Assembly: GCA_963747535.1 (NCBI GenBank)
Contig: CAVVFX010000026.1
Location: 62,001 to 126,000 of the forward strand
Source: CAVVFX01 sp963747535
Lineage (GTDB): Bacteria; Acidobacteriota; Terriglobia; Bryobacterales; Bryobacteraceae
Direction: 5' to 3'
DNA: 64,000 bases
Part shown: positions 1 to 9,700 of the stretch, in pieces
Numbering within the stretch: position 1 is the stretch's first letter
How the letters are laid out: each line of letters starts with the position of its first letter
Made by a program: the position numbers and the translations under genes
The notes under the pieces: model-generated
The model's database searches: none
What the model was told of the DNA's origin: nothing
Seen by the model: the letters and a program-made list of their open reading frames with translations, nothing else

Positions 1-2
1 CG

Positions 3-860
3 TGGGTCCTGGTCGGCGGGGTTCTCGTCATCGACGCGCTTTCCTATCTGTTTGCGTTAGGGACGCTGCTGGCAGTGCGCTTTCCGTCCGTTCCCAATGA
101 ATCGAAGAAGCAGGCAAATGACAGCCTGTTACAGGAGATCGGCTATGGTGGCCGATATCTGGTGGCACGCCCGGGATTGCTTGGGCTCCTGTTCTTCCTT
201 TCTGCAAGCAACTTCGTCTTCGGCCTGATTACTGTACTCGTCGCGCCGCTGGTGCTCTCCTTCGCATCGCCGAAGGTCCTGGGGACGGTGATGACCTCCG
301 CGGGTATGGGGATGATGATCGGCAGCATCGCCATGGCGGCATGGGGCGGCCCGAAACGGCGCGTACCCGCCATCCTGGGCTTCACCGTCCTGAGTGGAAT
401 AGCGCTGCTCCCCGCGGGCATTCCGGCGTCGGCGACGGTAATCGCTATCGGCGCCTTCTTCTTTCTCCTGGGCATCCCCTTCATCAGCGGATGCAGCCAG
501 GCGATCATGCAATCCAAAGTCGATCTCCACGTCCAGGGACGCGTATTTGCCATCACCGGCGCAATCGGTGCGGCCGCGATGCCCCTCGCTTATCTGGCCG
601 CCGGGCCTCTCGCCGATCGTATCTTCGAGCCGGCCCTTGCCCGCGGTGGCCCGCTTGCCGCCACGATAGGAAGCTTCATCGGGGTCGGTCCGGGACGGGG
701 TATTGCACTGGCTTTTATGACCCTCGGCGTCGTATTGGTGTTGATCGCCTTGCTGGGAGTCGTCTTCGCACGGTTCCGCAACGTGGAATCCGAACTTCCT
801 GACGCCATCGTCGAAGTGCGCGAAGCGGAAGCCTGCGCGGTTGCCCCAGGCTGCGAGTGA
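3..860 (+). CDS. MFS efflux transporter, C-terminal part (5' truncated by window)
   Basis: The reading frame is open from the first bases of the window, so the true start lies upstream; the GTG at 75 is internal. The visible 285 residues are a chain of hydrophobic helices separated by short basic loops, as in the second half of a 12-helix major facilitator protein. Similarity by eye is to the MFS_3/EntS group that often exports siderophores and other nonribosomal peptides. It lies 76 bp upstream of an mbtH gene and an NRPS cluster on the same strand, so export of the cluster product is a reasonable inference. The substrate cannot be read from sequence. Confidence 0.8.
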   Translation, partial: WVLVGGVLVIDALSYLFALGTLLAVRFPSVPNESKKQANDSLLQEIGYGGRYLVARPGLLGLLFFLSASNFVFGLITVLVAPLVLSFASPKVLGTVMTSAGMGMMIGSIAMAAWGGPKRRVPAILGFTVLSGIALLPAGIPASATVIAIGAFFFLLGIPFISGCSQAIMQSKVDLHVQGRVFAITGAIGAAAMPLAYLAAGPLADRIFEPALARGGPLAATIGSFIGVGPGRGIALAFMTLGVVLVLIALLGVVFARFRNVESELPDAIVEVREAEACAVAPGCE

Positions 861-936
861 ATTGATTCGATTAAAACGCAGCGCGATGTAACGAATCACG
901 CGCGGCAAGCACTATTTTTCGAGGAATTTTTCGAAG

Positions 937-1143
937 ATGACCTACAAAGTTGTCGTAAATCACGAAGAACAATATTCGATCTGGCCGGCCTATCGCGCCA
1001 ACGCTCTTGGCTGGAAGGACGAGGGATTCAGCGGCGCCAAGGAAGAGTGCCTCGCGCACATCCGGGAAATCTGGACCGACATGCGGCCCCTCAGCCTGCG
1101 CAATCGCATGAATGCTTTCGCGGCTGAAGAATCCAAAGTCTGA
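937..1143 (+). CDS. MbtH family NRPS accessory protein
   Basis: A 68-residue protein with the MbtH hallmarks: an N-terminal NHEEQYSIWP segment, then GW and a C-terminal region containing WTDMRP. MbtH proteins bind NRPS adenylation domains and are often needed for their folding or activity. It is the usual length for the family and sits 20 bp before the condensation-domain gene, in the same transcription unit. The likely partner is the dimodular NRPS at 3796-10185. Confidence 0.95.
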   Translation: MTYKVVVNHEEQYSIWPAYRANALGWKDEGFSGAKEECLAHIREIWTDMRPLSLRNRMNAFAAEESKV

Positions 1144-1163
1144 CTGCCCAGGAGGATATCCCT

Positions 1164-2609
1164 ATGCACCTGCAAGATGCCGCGGTTTGCCCACTGTCCC
1201 TGGGACAGATGAGGCTCTGGTTCCAGGAACAACTCCATCCGGGCACGCCCACGTACAATGTTCCAATCGCGCTGCGCTTAATTGGGGTCCTCCATGTACC
1301 CGCGCTCGAAGAGAGTTTTCAGCGCGTTTTGGAACGGCACGAGATTCTGCGCACGGCCATCGCGACGTTGAACGGGGAGGCTGTGCAGATCATCTCGCCG
1401 AAGTCGAGCCTTCCGCTTCCGGTCGTGGACCTCAGCGCGTTGCCGGATGCCGATCGGGAGGCAGCCGTAAGCCGCATGGCGGTCGAACAGCATCGTAAGC
1501 CGTTCGAATTCTCGCAGGCGCCTTTGATGCGCGCCCTGCTTCTTGTTCTCGACCGCGAAGAGCATGTGCTCTGCCTGACCTTGCACCATCTCATCACCGA
1601 CGGCTGGTCCATCGGTGTACTGTTGAACGACCTTGCGGAGTTCTACTCGGGTATTGTTTCGGGAAGGAACCCATCGCTCCCGGAACTGCCCATACAGTAC
1701 GCCGACTATGCGATGTGGCAACAGGGTTGGATGGAGAGCGGGCGACTGGGTGAGGAACTGGCCTACTGGACATCGCGGCTTCAGGGCGCACCGGCTGTAC
1801 TGGAACTGCCCACCGACCGGCCTCGCCCCGCGGTGCAGACCCATAACGGTGCGAGCGTCATTTTCACGCTGGCCCCAGACCTTTCGCGTGGGCTCAAAGA
1901 GATGGCTGCCCGCGAGCACGTGACCATGTTCATGCTGCTCCTGTCCGGCTTCCAGGTGGTGTTGCATTTCCTTTCGGGTGGAGAAGAAGATCTGGTCATC
2001 GGCACCGATTTTGCAGGGCGGAATTGTGTCGAAACCGAACACCTGATCGGCTTCTTCGTCAATCAGCTTGTTCTGCGGACCGATCTTTCCGGTAAGCCTT
2101 CCTTTCGGGACCTGCTGCGGCGCGTACGCGAAGTAACCCTCGGCGCGTTCGCTCACCACGACGTGCCTTTCGAAAAGCTGGTGGAGGTGCTGCGGCCGGT
2201 GCGCAATCCGAAGTACCTGCCTCTGTTCCAGGTGAAGTTCGTCTTTCAGAATGCGCCGGACATGAAGTTGCCGTTTCCGGGTCTCAACATCCAGCCGATC
2301 TACGCGGACACGGGAATCGCCAAGTTCGATCTTCTGCTGGAGTTCCGTGAAACGCCCTCGGGTCTGCACGGACTGATCCAGTACAACACTGATCTGTTCA
2401 ACTCCTCGATTACCGGCAGGATTGTCGAACAGTTCGAGACCGTTATCCGGGAAGCTGTCGCTGCGCCGGAATCGAACCTGGCGGCTTTGGAACGAAAACT
2501 CGTGGAGCAGGAGACGGCGGCCCGTATCGGGCAGACCATGCGGCTTCGCCAGGCCGGTCTGCTCAAGCTTAACAACATCAGAAGAATTCCGGCCGCTTCG
2601 GCCGCTTAA
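1164..2609 (+). CDS. Free-standing NRPS condensation domain protein
   Basis: A 481-residue protein made of a single condensation (C) domain. The N-terminal PLSLGQMRLWFQEQL matches core C1 and HHLITDG matches the catalytic HHxxxDG, so it should be active in peptide bond (or ester/amide) formation. No adenylation or carrier domain is present, so it must work in trans. About 45 residues after the C domain are not recognisable. The ATG is preceded by GGAGG eight bases upstream. Stand-alone C domains in such clusters can acylate the first residue, join an extra building block or release the chain; which applies here cannot be told. Confidence 0.92.
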   Translation: MHLQDAAVCPLSLGQMRLWFQEQLHPGTPTYNVPIALRLIGVLHVPALEESFQRVLERHEILRTAIATLNGEAVQIISPKSSLPLPVVDLSALPDADREAAVSRMAVEQHRKPFEFSQAPLMRALLLVLDREEHVLCLTLHHLITDGWSIGVLLNDLAEFYSGIVSGRNPSLPELPIQYADYAMWQQGWMESGRLGEELAYWTSRLQGAPAVLELPTDRPRPAVQTHNGASVIFTLAPDLSRGLKEMAAREHVTMFMLLLSGFQVVLHFLSGGEEDLVIGTDFAGRNCVETEHLIGFFVNQLVLRTDLSGKPSFRDLLRRVREVTLGAFAHHDVPFEKLVEVLRPVRNPKYLPLFQVKFVFQNAPDMKLPFPGLNIQPIYADTGIAKFDLLLEFRETPSGLHGLIQYNTDLFNSSITGRIVEQFETVIREAVAAPESNLAALERKLVEQETAARIGQTMRLRQAGLLKLNNIRRIPAASAA

Positions 2610-2622
2610 TTGGAGGATCATC

Positions 2623-3669
2623 ATGACTAGTTTGCAAATCACGACGTCAGACGCGAAGGGGCCTTTTGTCATTCGTCGCAAGCCGATCACGGCTTCCGCA
2701 AAAGACTTGATCAAGACCGCATTATGGCAGGCCGGCAACACCGTCCCCCTGGTGCTGCAACCGGCAACGGAAGGCGTCGATCTGTTTCGATGGATCCGGC
2801 GCAATCGGACGGAGTTGGAAGATCTCCTGCTCAAACACGGCGCCATTTTGTTCCGGAATTTCGGCCTGCGCGAGCGCGAGGACCTGGAGCGATTTGCTGC
2901 CGCGACCAACCTCGAACCGATGCACTACATGGAAGGCGCAACTCCTCGCACCGATCTAGGCAATCGCGTTTATACATCGACGGAGTTTCCGCCCGACCAT
3001 CGCATCGCGCTTCACAATGAGCTGTCCTATATTCTCAACTGGCCGATGCGCATCTGCTTCTTTTGCGTGACGCCGTCCGAGTCCGGCGGAGAGACACCCA
3101 TCGCGGATGTGCGGAGAGTCTACCGGCGCATTCGCCCCGAAATCCGCGAGCGTTTCGAGCGCACCGGCTGGATGCTGGTACGCAATTTCGGAGGCGGCTT
3201 CAGCCTTCCCTGGCAGAAGAGCTTCCGCACCGACGACCCGCACGTTGTGGAGAGCTACTGCAGCCATGCCAACATCCAGTTTGAGTGGAACGGTAGCCAG
3301 CGGCTTCGGACTCGACAGGTCCGGCCGGCGGTACGACCGCACCCGGTTACCTTTGAGCCGGTGTGGTTCAACCACGTCGCCTTCTGGCACGTCTCCAGCC
3401 TTGACCCCGACACGAAGCGCGCCTTCCTCGCGGAGTTCACCGAAGAGGATCTGCCTTACAACACGTATTACGGCGACGGATCTCCAATTGAGACTTCCGT
3501 TATCGACGAACTGCGTGCGGCCTACGATGCCGAAACCGTTCTGTTCCCGTGGGAGCGTGGGGATCTGCTCTGGATGGATAACATGCTGGCCGCGCATGGC
3601 CGCAGTTCTTTCCGCGGTGAGCGCAAGATTGTCGTTTCCATGGGCGATCCCATCAGCAAGGCGAACTAA
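2623..3669 (+). CDS. TauD/TfdA-family (SyrP-like) Fe(II)/2-oxoglutarate dioxygenase
   Basis: A 348-residue member of the TauD/TfdA clavaminate-synthase-like fold. The iron triad is readable as H131-x-E133 (in LHNELSY) and H325 (in AAHGR), and a C-terminal arginine (RGERK) could bind 2-oxoglutarate. SyrP-like members beta-hydroxylate carrier-bound amino acids in NRPS pathways, and placement between two NRPS genes supports the same role here. The start is ATG 2623, nine bases after GGAGG; the open frame extends upstream but overlaps the previous gene. The hydroxylated residue is unknown. Confidence 0.88.
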   Translation: MTSLQITTSDAKGPFVIRRKPITASAKDLIKTALWQAGNTVPLVLQPATEGVDLFRWIRRNRTELEDLLLKHGAILFRNFGLREREDLERFAAATNLEPMHYMEGATPRTDLGNRVYTSTEFPPDHRIALHNELSYILNWPMRICFFCVTPSESGGETPIADVRRVYRRIRPEIRERFERTGWMLVRNFGGGFSLPWQKSFRTDDPHVVESYCSHANIQFEWNGSQRLRTRQVRPAVRPHPVTFEPVWFNHVAFWHVSSLDPDTKRAFLAEFTEEDLPYNTYYGDGSPIETSVIDELRAAYDAETVLFPWERGDLLWMDNMLAAHGRSSFRGERKIVVSMGDPISKAN

Positions 3670-3711
3670 ATATCTGTCTCCGAATAACCATTCCAACCGC
3701 TCTCTGATAGT

Positions 3712-3742
3712 CGCGGCTCGGAATCAGCGGTACTGAGCCGCG
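3712..3742. promoter_or_regulatory. Inverted repeat in the leader of the NRPS gene
   Basis: CGCGGCTC at 3712-3719 pairs exactly with GAGCCGCG at 3735-3742 (8 bp, 15-base loop), 54 bases before the NRPS start. No T run follows, so it is not a typical intrinsic terminator. It may be an attenuator-like hairpin, an operator or chance in GC-rich DNA. Confidence 0.25.
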
Positions 3743-3795
3743 CGCGTAAGCAAGCGGTTGACAAGCCCTAACCCAATCCCACCAGAGGAGTCGAT

Positions 3796-6700
3796 GTGGC
3801 AACCGAAGTCATAAGTGGATTCTCTATCTCCCCTCAGCAACAGCGCCTATGGTCCATCGGCGCGGGAGACAACCCCCGTGCATACCGGTCGAGATGCTGG
3901 ATCGAACTCGAAGGGCCTCTTGACCGGCAGGCTCTGCGTTCCGCCATCAAAATGACCGTCAGCCGTCATGAGGCTCTGCGCACCAGTTTCCACGTGCCGC
4001 CGGATATGACCCTCCCGGTGCAGGTAGTCGACGATGCCTGTGTTGCCTGGCAGCCGGATCTGAATTTGACCAACTGGCCCGCGGAGAGTCAGCGGGAAGA
4101 GATCGAGCGATTGTATTTGGAAGGCGTTCCCGAACAGTATCTGGCCGCTCGCCTGATCCTGCTTTCCGCGGACCGCGCCGCGCTGCTGCTATCGCTGCCT
4201 GCGCTCTGCGGCGACGCGGCCACCATGTCGAGTCTGGCGCCGGAGATCGGTGCCTGTTACGACGCCTGCCGTTGCCGCTGCGATCCGGCCACCGGAGTTC
4301 AACTGCAGTATCCCGACGTGGCCGCGTGGCTGAATGATCTGCTGAACTCGCCGGAAGCGGAGCCGGCGCGACAATTCTGGCGCAACGGGACGTACGGGAA
4401 TCTGATGGCCCAGCGTCTGCCCTTTGAGAAGAATTCGACGCCTCACCCGGGGGCGCCCAAGCAACTCGACCTTCATCTCCCGCGCGAGATCATCGTTCAA
4501 TTGGACGCCTTTACGCGGCGTACCCAAAGCTCCCTGCGAGCCGTCCTGCTCACGGCGTGGTGCATGCTCCTTCGGCGGTTCGGTCTTGATTCGGAGGTAA
4601 CGGTAGGAGTCAGCTGCACCTGTCGCAAATACGAAGGGCTGGAAAACGCCCTCGGCCTGCTCGCCCGCTATGTGCCGGTGCGAGCCGTCTGTGGAGCCGG
4701 CAATTCATTCGCGAAGATTCTCGAGGAGGTCGAACTCGCGCTCGCTGAAGCCGATGAATATCAGGAATATTTCAGCTGGAGCCTGACCGGGCACAACGGG
4801 CCGTCCGTTCCATTCTTCCCATTCGGTTTCGATTTCACTGAGTGCCCTTCCGGACAAGAGTGGTCTCGGGTGAAGTTCTCGCTCGCAAGACAACACGCTA
4901 CTATCGATCGCTTCCGTCTCAGGCTGTCCTGTCTGCAAAAAGAAGAGGGGTTGGAAGCTTGTTTTCAGTGGGAGGATTCCGCATACACTCAAGCCGCAAT
5001 CGAGCGCATGGCCTCCGGCTTCGCCGCGTTGCTTGCAGATGCCGTGGCCCGTCCGGAGGTTCCCTGCAATCAGCTGGAGGTATTGGATCGGACTGAAGAG
5101 ACTCGATTGATCGCGAAGCTCAATGACACGCAATCCATCTTTGCTGCCCCGCATCTGCTCCACCGACTGTTCGAAGCGCAGGTCGAGCGCAGTCCCGACG
5201 CCATCGCCGTGTCGTATGAAGACCATTCCCTGACCTATACCGAACTCAATGCGCGCGCCAATCAACTGGCACACCACCTCCGCAAGTTGAACGTACGACC
5301 TGGTGAGTTCGTTGCCGTTGCGCTGGATCGTTCTATCGAACTGGTTGAGGCCATCTTAGCCGTACTGAAATCCGGCGCAGCCTACATTCCGCTCGACCCG
5401 TCTTATCCCAAGGACCGGCTGGCCTACATGCTGTCTGATTCCGCTGCCGAGGTGCTCCTCACGAACCAGCACCTGATGCAGGAGTTCGACGGCCATCGAG
5501 GCTGCGTACTCTCGCTGGATCTGCTTCGCGAGAAGCTATCCGCTGAGAGCGCCGCGAATCCGGAGCCGGGAGCTGCGGTCGACGCCGCCGCCTATGTGAT
5601 CTACACGTCCGGCTCGACCGGCCGTCCCAAGGGAGTCGTGATCTCGCACGGCGCCATTTGCAACCACATGTACTGGATGCAGGAGGCATTTCCTCTCACC
5701 GCAGGCGATCGCGTCCTGCAGAAAACTCCCTTCAGCTTCGACGCGTCAGTGTGGGAGTTCTATGCTCCGCTGCTCCACGGCGCGCGACTGGTAATCGCGC
5801 GGCCCGGCGGACATCAGGATGCCGCCTATCTGGCCCAGATGGTCGCGCAACAGGGGATTACGATCATCCAGTTGGTCCCTTCTCTGTTGCGCATGCTGCT
5901 CGAAGAAGAAGGATTCGGGCGATCCACTTCACTCCGTGCCGTCTTCTGCGGGGGCGAGGCCCTTTCGCCGGACTTACTGGAGCGATTCTTCGCACGGTTC
6001 AAAGTGCCCCTGAATAATTTGTATGGACCCACCGAATGCGCGATCGATACGGTCTTCTGGACTTGCCGGCCGGGCGACGAGAACGGTTCTGTTCCCATCG
6101 GCCGGCCGGTTGCCAATACCCAGCTTTACGTGCTCGACGAAAACCTCCAGTTGCTCCCGTTTGGCGTGTCTGGCGAATTGCATATCGGTGGAGCGCAATT
6201 AGCGCGCGGCTATCTGAATCGTCCAGACCTGACCGCGGAGAAATTCGTTCCCTCTCCCTTCGGTCTTGAGCCGGGATGCCGGCTTTATAAGACCGGCGAT
6301 CTCGTCCGCTATCGCGAAGACGGCGCGCTCGAGTATCTGGGTCGCATCGATCACCAGGTAAAGCTGCGCGGATTCCGCATCGAGCTCGGCGAGATCGAGT
6401 CCTGGCTCCTGAAACATCCCCAGGTCCGCGAAGCGGTCGCGATCGTGCGTGAGGATAAGCCCAACGATAAGCGCCTGGTAGCTTATGTGGCGTTACGGCC
6501 GGGCGACGTTCCGACAACGGACGAGCTTCGCAGCTACATCGCCAAGGGCTTGCCGGAATACATGGTCCCTTCGGCGTTCGTAGTCCAGACAGCGCTGCCG
6601 ATGACGCCTAACGGCAAGGTCGATCGTCAAGCGCTTCCCGCGCCGGGCACGGAAAACCGTTCCTGCGCCGCTCCAACCAATGCTGTCGAAGAACTCCTGG

Positions 6701-9700
6701 CGGCAATCTGGGCGCAGGTGCTCGGCACGGAGCGCGTCGGAATTCACGACAATTTCTTTCACATCGGCGGCCACTCGCTGATGGCTACTCAGCTGATATC
6801 GCGCGTGCGGTCCGCATTCCAGGTGGAGTTGCCGCTCCGCTGCCTGTTTGAGATGCCGACGGTTGCGGAAATTGCCCGGCAGGTCCAGTCGTTACAAGGG
6901 CGCGCGGCGGTTCCCGCGATTGTTCCCCGTCGAGGCGGCGAATACACGGAGCTTTCCTTCGCACAGCAACGTCTGTGGTTTCTGGATCAACTCGTTCCGG
7001 CGAGTCCTCTGTATCACATGCCCGTGGCGATCCGGCTCTCGGGCAAGCTGAGCGTCGATGCGTTGCATCAGAGTTTCAATCAGGTTGTCAACCGGCACGA
7101 AGCACTGCGGACCACGTTTCCTTTTATCGACGGCCGGCCCGTGCAAATGATTCAACCCGCTTCACCGATGGCATTACATTGCATCGATATCAGCTCGATC
7201 TCCGGCGCCAGCCAGGGTTCCCTCGTCAGTCAACTTACGACCACCGAGTTTCAGCGGCCGTTCGATCTCGCCGCCGGCCCGTTACTTCGGATCAAGCTGC
7301 TGAAGCTTCAGGAACACGAGCACATCCTGCTGCTAACCACTCACCACATCGTGTCGGATGGATGGTCGCTGGGTGTACTCGTTCACGAGTTGACGCACCT
7401 CTACCGGTCGATTTGCACCGGAACCTCCGCGGACCTGCCTGAGCTGTCCATACAATATGCCGACTTCGCTCAATGGCAGCGGGAATGGCTCCAGGGCGGC
7501 ACACTTGAAAACCAGTTGGATTACTGGAAACAACAGCTCGAAGGAATCGGTGCGCCCCTGTCGCTTTCGACGCTTCGGCCGCGCCCTCCCGTGCAAACCC
7601 ATCGCGGGAGTCGCGAAACAGTCATCCTTCCCGTCGACCTGGTTCAAAGCCTGAACGCGTCCAGCAGGCGCGAAGGCGTCACGCTCTTCATGACCCTGTT
7701 AGCCGCATTCCAGGTTCTGTTGTCGCGATATTCCGGACAGACGAAGATATCCGTCGGTTCTCCCATTGCCAACCGGACCCGCGGCGAGGTCGAACCCCTG
7801 ATCGGTTTCTTTGTCAATACGCTCATCTTCCGCACTGACTTGTCGGGCGATCCCGATCTCCATGAATTGCTTCAGCGCGTGCGGAATATCTGCCTTGGCG
7901 CCTACGCACATCAGGACCTGCCTTTCGAACGCCTCGTCGAAGTGTTGCAACCGGAACGCGATCTGGCCCACAATCCGCTTTTTCAGGCTGCGTTCGTCCT
8001 GCAGAATTCGCCGACGGATGAGGTCGCTCTCCCTGACCTTTCATGGCAGGTGCTGGAGCCCTCCTCAGGGATTGCGAAGTTCGACCTCACACTCGAAGTA
8101 ACCGAACGTTCGGACGGACTGCGGGTGTCCTTCGAATACAATACCGATCTCTTCGATGCCGAATTCGTTCGCACCATGCTGTCGCACTTCCGCCGGCTAC
8201 TCGATCACGTAGCCATGGATTCGTCTACGCGGATCTCGGAGCTGCCGCTTCTGGCGCCGGAAGATCACAGCCGGATTGTGGAAGAGTGGAACGCGACCGG
8301 GACACCGTATCCCGACAAGTGTGTGCACGAACTCCTGGAGGATCAGGTCAACCGGACGCCCGAGGCACTTGCGCTGAAGTTCGGCGATCGCGATCTCAGT
8401 TATCTGGAGTTGAACCAACGCGCCAATCGGATCGCGCGATACTTGCGCCGCCGCGGTGTGAAGCCTGGCGACCTGGTGGGCATTGCGATGGAGCGGTCAC
8501 CTGAAATGGCAGCCGCATGGCTGGGGGTTTTGAAGGCGGGTGCGGCTTACCTGCCTCTCGATCCTGCGTATCCCCCGGAACGGCTGTCGTTCATGATGCG
8601 CGATTCGGGAGCAAGATTTCTGCTCGTCCAGGGCCATGTGGCCACAGACGCCGATGGTGTAGAAGCAGTAGTGAACCTCGACTCACCAGAGATCCAGCAC
8701 GAGCAGGACAACAACCTCCCGGCCTCCGCTTGTCCCGAAAGCCTGGCTTATGTGATGTACACCTCGGGTTCCACGGGCATTCCGAAAGGTATCGCCATCC
8801 CCCATCGTGGCATCGTACGCCTGGTCAGCAACACCAATTATGTCGATCTGAACCCTTCGGATGTCGTGGCTCAAGTCTCGAATTCGTCTTTCGATGCCAT
8901 CACGTTTGAGCTGTGGGGCGCCCTGCTGAATGGCTGCCGCGTCGTTGGCATTGCCAAGGAGACTGCCCTCTCGCCGCGCGACCTGGGGCGAGAGATTCGC
9001 GAGCAGGGCATCACGACTATGTTCCTGACCACTGCACTCTTCAATCAGCTCGCACGGGAGGCTCCGGAGGCCATGGGCACCCTGCGCCATATGTTGTTCG
9101 GTGGCCAGGCCGCCGACGTTCAGTCCGTGCGTCACGCGATCCGAAGTTCTCCGCCGCAGCGCCTGTTAAACGTCTACGGCCCCACCGAAAACACGACGTT
9201 CTCTACCTGGCACCTGATCGAGTCTGTGGCCGAAGATGCTGTTACCATACCCATCGGCCGGCCGGTCTCAAACACTCAGATGTACGTGCTCGATGCCAAC
9301 CTGCAACCTGTCCCTTGCGGTATCACCGGAGAGATTTACATCGGAGGAGACGGACTAGCTCACGGATATCTGAACCGGCCCGAGCTTACCGCTCAGACCT
9401 TCATCCCGCATCCCTTTTGCCGAAAACCAGGGGAGCGGCTCTATCGCTCGGGGGATCTTGGCGCTTGTCTCCATGACGGAAGTATCGTATTTCAGGGTCG
9501 CGTCGATGACCAGTGCAAGGTTCGCGGCTTCCGCGTCGAGCCGGGAGAAATTGAAACAGCTATTGGCCGGCACCCCGGTATCGCGCAATGTGCCGTGATC
9601 GTCCGGGAAGATAAGCGGGGCGATCAGCGGCTAGTCGCTTATTACGTCAAGAATGCCGGCGAGACATTTTCGTCCAGCGACCTGCGCAACTTCCTGCGGA

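Noticed and set aside
1278..2909. A 543-codon open frame on the minus strand opposite the condensation-domain gene
   Set aside because: It mirrors a clearly coding gene in GC-rich DNA, has no ribosome site and its product resembles no family.
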